Below, piece by piece: positions 6,461 through 8,788 of a DNA stretch of 8,788 nt (positions are counted from its first letter, which is position 1; every line of letters begins with the position of its first letter). The translations under genes were made by a program, and so were the position numbers. The notes beneath the pieces were generated by a model. It worked only from the letters and a program-made list of their open reading frames with translations, did no database searches and was not told where the DNA came from. Source of the stretch: an uncultured Collinsella sp. (lineage in GTDB: Bacteria; Actinomycetota; Coriobacteriia; Coriobacteriales; Coriobacteriaceae). The DNA is taken from contig CALHWR010000002.1 of assembly GCA_938036665.1 (NCBI GenBank), positions 1 to 8,788 of the forward strand. The letters run 5' to 3'.

Positions 6461-6545
6461 CAGGCTACAGCTCCTACGCGGCGAGGTCTACAAGGCGCCG
6501 GAGAACTTCATGAACAGGAATTTCCACGCCGACGAGCCCAATTAG
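6461..6545 (+). pseudogene. IS3-family transposase (OrfB) remnant, frameshifted and truncated
   Basis: In one frame GYSSY is read (6463-6477). After a one-frame slip the sequence reads GEVYKAPEN (6480-6506) and then NRNFHADEPN (6513-6542), ending in TAG at 6543-6545. IS3-group OrfB proteins of the IS150 type commonly carry YSSY-(K/R)GEV...APN/PEN...R.FHA..PN just before the WLTDITEF catalytic-core strand, so this is a relic of about 27 codons from that junction. Both the N-terminal HTH region and the DDE core are missing, and there are no recognisable insertion-sequence ends. It lies between the importer operon and a convergent TetR gene, as expected for decayed mobile DNA at an island edge. 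The match is from memory of the family, but the motif order is specific. Confidence 0.75.
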
Positions 6546-6552
6546 GCCTAAT
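6541..6552. repeat. Perfect 12-bp palindrome ATTAGGCCTAAT at the seam
   Basis: ATTAGGCCTAAT is identical to its reverse complement. It contains both the TAG that ends the transposase remnant and the stop codon of the leftward TetR gene (6548-6550). It has no T tract and too little loop to act as a terminator. It may be chance, a recombination scar or a join artefact. Confidence 0.6.
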
Positions 6553-7159
6553 CCAAGCGAGATTCCAGACTCGACAGGCCATTGAGAGTCAGGTCGTTGG
6601 CGACCTCAGAGACGCGCTCAATAGGAACCGAGCCGTCAGACAGCGCCCACGTGCGATAGATACCGATAATGCCTGACAGCAAAAACGCCAGATAGTAGTC
6701 GAACATCTCATCCTTAAGGCCTTGGGGCAGCAGATTGCGCTCGGCAATCTCGTGCTCGAGAGGTGCACGAAGACGAGCCATAAAATCATCGAGCGGAATG
6801 TTCTCGATCAGCTGACGATTGAGCACCAGGTTGTTGCATAACGCCTCGTTAACGGTTTTAAAGAAGGTCGCCGCCGCTCCCAGGGCGCGCTCGTTGGTGT
6901 CACCGTCCATTGAAGCAAGCGTTTTCTCGACCGAGTCGACAATCATCTCCACCACATCGACGGCAATGGCATCGAGCAGGCCGTCGACCGTACCAAAGTG
7001 AACGTAAAAGGTCTTGCGGTCGACATTGGCCTCGCGCGCGATGGCACTCACCGTAATGTCTGCCAGCGGCTTTTCCATGAGCAGGCGCTCGAAAGCGGAA
7101 AGGATGGCATTGCGGCTGCGAACGATGCGGCGATCAATACGCGGTTTGCTGGTGGCCAT
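6548..7159 (-). CDS. TetR/AcrR-family transcriptional regulator
   Basis: This one-component DNA-binding repressor has 203 residues from the chosen start. The N-terminal helix RIVRSRNAILSAFERLLMEK (11-30) leads to the helix-turn-helix ITVSAIAREANVDRKTFYVH (35-54), a textbook TetR recognition unit. The remaining helical region (about 60-195) is the ligand/dimer domain and includes the hydrophobic helix YYLAFLLSGIIGIYRTWAL (155-173). The ligand cannot be read from sequence. I chose ATG at 7159 (MATSKPR) rather than 7186 because GAAGGGA lies at a proper distance upstream, whereas the longer form adds nine residues with no SD. It follows the flippase gene on the same strand after 116 nt, with an inverted repeat in that gap suggesting autoregulation. 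The downstream gene on the other strand converges on it. Its lower GC sets it apart from the importer operon, so regulation of that operon is not implied. Confidence 0.92.
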   Translation of the reverse strand: MATSKPRIDRRIVRSRNAILSAFERLLMEKPLADITVSAIAREANVDRKTFYVHFGTVDGLLDAIAVDVVEMIVDSVEKTLASMDGDTNERALGAAATFFKTVNEALCNNLVLNRQLIENIPLDDFMARLRAPLEHEIAERNLLPQGLKDEMFDYYLAFLLSGIIGIYRTWALSDGSVPIERVSEVANDLTLNGLSSLESRLD

Positions 7160-7202
7160 GGGCGTGTCCCTTCGATATGCGGGCATTCATCAACAGATGA
7201 GA

Positions 7203-7226
7203 GATAATCTACGTAAGAGGATTATC
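7203..7226. promoter_or_regulatory. Inverted repeat upstream of the TetR gene, candidate operator
   Basis: GATAATC (7203-7209) and GATTATC (7220-7226) are perfect 7-bp inverted arms around a 10-nt spacer, 44 bp upstream of the TetR start. Their AT-rich content provides -10-like hexamers. TetR proteins often bind such a site over their own promoter. No second copy was noticed before the flippase gene. Confidence 0.4.
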
Positions 7227-7275
7227 CCCCATCCGGCACAAAAAAGCCCGGCAATATGAAGAACGCACGACTGCC

Positions 7276-8583
7276 CTACTGCGACTTAGGGTGCTTCTTC
7301 TTATTGAGTGCCGACGGAGATACGCGAATACCGTCGCCTGTCTGGCGCACATAGGCTTTATGAGCCGGCTTAGCGGTCCCAGAAGCCTTCTGAGCGTGCT
7401 TCTTGGGATCAACGGTAACAGCATTCGTGGGGTGCGGCTTAGTGGGCGCAGAGGGCGTCTGAGGCGTGCGGCCGAGTTTGCGCATCACGCGATCCCAGCG
7501 CGCATGGATGCTCTCGTTGTGGGCGCTCTTAAGGCCCAACAGGGGCGCAGCCAAAATGGTCGGCGCAATAAACGTAATGAGGCGCCACAGCAGATAGCCG
7601 GCGGTCGAAGCCGACCCAAAGAAATGACCCAAGAACAATGCAAAGCCGCCCTCAGCGCCACCAGTTCCACCGGGCAAGGGGACCGCAGAGCTCAACAGCT
7701 GGACAAAGGCGCTCGCGGCCATGACCGAGAAAAAGTCGACCTCGTGGTGGCCAAAGGCAAGCATCAGGAAATACGGCACGAGGTAGAAAAACGCGAGCTG
7801 CATCATGGTGATGACCACCGTGAGCAGCATGGACGAAAAGTGGCCGGCTGAAAGCTTGAACTTCTCGGAGAAAGAGTAGATTTCGCCGTCGACAAACGTA
7901 CGCCAGCCCTCAATCTTGGTGGCCGAGACGCCCATTCGCTCGAGCCAATTGATAATGCAGTGCGCGACGCGCGTGACGGTCTTAGGCATGAGCGCGACGG
8001 CAAAGATGCCAAGCAGAATGCAGCAGTGACCGCCAAAGCTAAAGACGCACAGCAGCGTCATGTCGCCATAGCGCTCGGCGAAAAACGGCATTCGGGCAAG
8101 CAGCAGAATGGCGCCCCAGGCAACGAGGCCAAACTGATACACGATAAAGCGCGTGAACTGCGTGGCACCGGCCTCGCCGACATTTTGGCCTGCCTTGGTC
8201 AGGCGGTAAATCTGGGCGGGCGTAGAGCCCATCATCATGGGCGTCAGGTTGCCAAAGAAGATACCGCTCGCCTCGACCGAGATCAGGTCGCGAATGCCGA
8301 CGGGCGAATAAGGGTCGAGCCAAACGGCGATCGCATAGGCCACAATGCCAAAGAACAGATACATGAACATGCAAAGACACGCGATAACGAGCCATGGCGC
8401 CTGGACGCTCGACATAGCGGCCCAGAACTGCCCCATCTGCCCGGTTACCACCAGATAGACGATATAACCCACCAGCACGACGCCGATAAAGATGGCGCCG
8501 CGGCGTGCGCTCTTATTGTCATCTCCGCCCGAGGCCTCAACCTCGACCTGGGGCTTAGACGTATGCTGAGAGGACTCCGTCAT
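7276..8583 (-). CDS. Lysylphosphatidylglycerol synthase TM-domain (UPF0104/MprF flippase-like) membrane protein
   Basis: A 435-residue polytopic membrane protein of the LPG_synthase_TM family. It corresponds to the N-terminal flippase half of MprF without the soluble aminoacyl-transferase half. Substrates of stand-alone members are poorly known; lipid or glycolipid translocation is the usual suggestion. Membrane segments appear at about 30-48, 62-88, 143-163, 175-199, 250-277, 283-300 and 328-350. Family motifs are LTPMMMGSTPAQIYRLTK (113-130) and the proline/glycine-rich VPLPGGTGGAEGGFALF (301-317). The tail (about 355-435) is cytoplasmic-looking, rich in Lys, Pro, Thr and His, and ends NKKKHPKSQ. 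The reading frame extends 22 codons further upstream, but the ATG at 8583 is preceded by AGAAGGAG at the right distance. It is transcribed away from a terminated tRNA-Glu and precedes the TetR gene on the same strand. Confidence 0.9.
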   Translation of the reverse strand: MTESSQHTSKPQVEVEASGGDDNKSARRGAIFIGVVLVGYIVYLVVTGQMGQFWAAMSSVQAPWLVIACLCMFMYLFFGIVAYAIAVWLDPYSPVGIRDLISVEASGIFFGNLTPMMMGSTPAQIYRLTKAGQNVGEAGATQFTRFIVYQFGLVAWGAILLLARMPFFAERYGDMTLLCVFSFGGHCCILLGIFAVALMPKTVTRVAHCIINWLERMGVSATKIEGWRTFVDGEIYSFSEKFKLSAGHFSSMLLTVVITMMQLAFFYLVPYFLMLAFGHHEVDFFSVMAASAFVQLLSSAVPLPGGTGGAEGGFALFLGHFFGSASTAGYLLWRLITFIAPTILAAPLLGLKSAHNESIHARWDRVMRKLGRTPQTPSAPTKPHPTNAVTVDPKKHAQKASGTAKPAHKAYVRQTGDGIRVSPSALNKKKHPKSQ

Positions 8584-8616
8584 GAGACTCCTTCTAACAG
8601 TCAAAATATCTTGGTT

Positions 8617-8622
8617 ATTGTA
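8617..8622 (-). promoter_or_regulatory. Candidate -10 box for the flippase gene
   Basis: On the minus strand TACAAT occurs 33 nt before the flippase start codon, which would give a leader of about 27 nt. No convincing -35 hexamer is present at 16-18 nt, although a G-rich stretch precedes it. The terminator after the tRNA makes a dedicated promoter in this gap likely. Confidence 0.35.
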
Positions 8623-8691
8623 CCCGTAAGGGCCATAGGCAGAACGCAAAGCTCTGGCTCAAACGGGAATGACAGACAGTTGTTTGATAAT

Positions 8692-8723
8692 AAAAAACCC
8701 GGCCTTCCGTGGAAAGACCGGGT
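8692..8723 (-). terminator. Rho-independent terminator after tRNA-Glu
   Basis: Read on the minus strand, ACCCGG pairs with CCGGGT (8723-8718 with 8702-8697), with a mostly paired inner CTTTCC/GGAAGG part, followed directly by six T residues (8697-8692). Position just downstream of the leftward tRNA gene fits. Confidence 0.85.
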
Positions 8724-8733
8724 ATCAGATGCG

Positions 8734-8788
8734 TGGTAGCCCGTACCAGATTCGAACTGGTGATCTCCGCCTTGAGAGGGCGGCGTCC
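8734..8788 (-). tRNA. tRNA-Glu(CTC), 3' portion; 5' end beyond window
   Basis: Read on the minus strand, the anticodon stem CCGCC/GGCGG encloses the 7-base loop CTCTCAA, giving anticodon CTC (8776-8774), which reads GAG (glutamate). A T arm follows (ACCAG-TTCGAAT-CTGGT), then the acceptor 3' strand ACGGGCT, discriminator A and an encoded CCA (8736-8734). The D arm and 5' acceptor strand lie off the right edge. Confidence 0.93.

Noticed and set aside
7235..7275. Terminator after the flippase gene on the minus strand (GCCGGGC followed by six T)
   Set aside because: The GC-rich segment lacks a matching 5' arm; only GGCA/TGCC can pair, leaving a 4-nt gap before the T run.
7960..8739. A 259-codon plus-strand frame opposite the flippase
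   Set aside because: It runs through the flippase start, the promoter gap and the terminator, and its composition (His, Arg, Gln, Asp rich) is that of an antisense frame.
8734..8788. tRNA-Glu as the integration site of the cobalt island
   Set aside because: Two backbone-like genes separate it from the island edge, and no repeat of the tRNA 3' end was noticed elsewhere in the window.
1..8788. CRISPR arrays or long direct repeats
   Set aside because: No regularly spaced repeats were seen on reading; the repeats present are simple inverted repeats.

Overview
The window looks like a high-GC, Gram-positive-type gut actinobacterium, probably class Coriobacteriia (Collinsella/Olsenella or Eggerthellaceae relatives). 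This rests on composition, the lipoprotein-based uptake system, the CbiK-type chelatase and the style of the TetR/flippase/tRNA-Glu segment. It is a judgement from reading, not a database result. Sampled lines suggest roughly 64% GC left of about 6.45 kb and roughly 58% right of it.

Left part (1-6436): a cobalt/tetrapyrrole locus. A 5'-truncated window view of cobM/cbiF (precorrin-4 C11-methyltransferase) runs leftward. Divergent from it, a good sigma-70-type promoter (574-602) drives a leader of about 290 nt that contains a cobalamin riboswitch (core 678-767). A five-gene rightward cluster follows: a lipid-anchored, extracytoplasmic CbiK-type cobaltochelatase (901-1827); three tandem RNA hairpins (1837-1949); a small lipoprotein (1974-2507); a substrate-binding lipoprotein with an extra N-terminal beta-rich domain (2512-4083); a FecCD/BtuC-type permease (4088-5128); and an ATPase with an additional C-terminal domain (5129-6436). 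The last four are spaced by 0-4 nt and should be one transcriptional unit. Together they make a B12-regulated importer whose outer face carries a chelatase and two putative tetrapyrrole/metal-binding lipoproteins. The natural reading is capture of cobalt, a corrinoid or a haem-like tetrapyrrole outside the membrane, with metal exchange there, followed by import.

Seam (6437-6552): an 85-bp frameshifted remnant of an IS3-family OrfB transposase and a 12-bp perfect palindrome lie between the importer operon and a convergent gene. The GC shift falls at the same place, so this looks like an island boundary or, less happily, an assembly join.

Right part (6548-8788): more ordinary backbone, all leftward. 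It holds a TetR-family regulator with an inverted repeat just upstream, an MprF-like flippase-domain membrane protein (LPG_synthase_TM/UPF0104) with a lysine-rich tail, a rho-independent terminator, and the 3' portion of tRNA-Glu(CTC) running off the window. The longest gene-free stretch (443-900) is filled by the promoter, riboswitch and its expression platform; within 443-573 I see only the cobM ribosome binding site and a possible relict reading frame.
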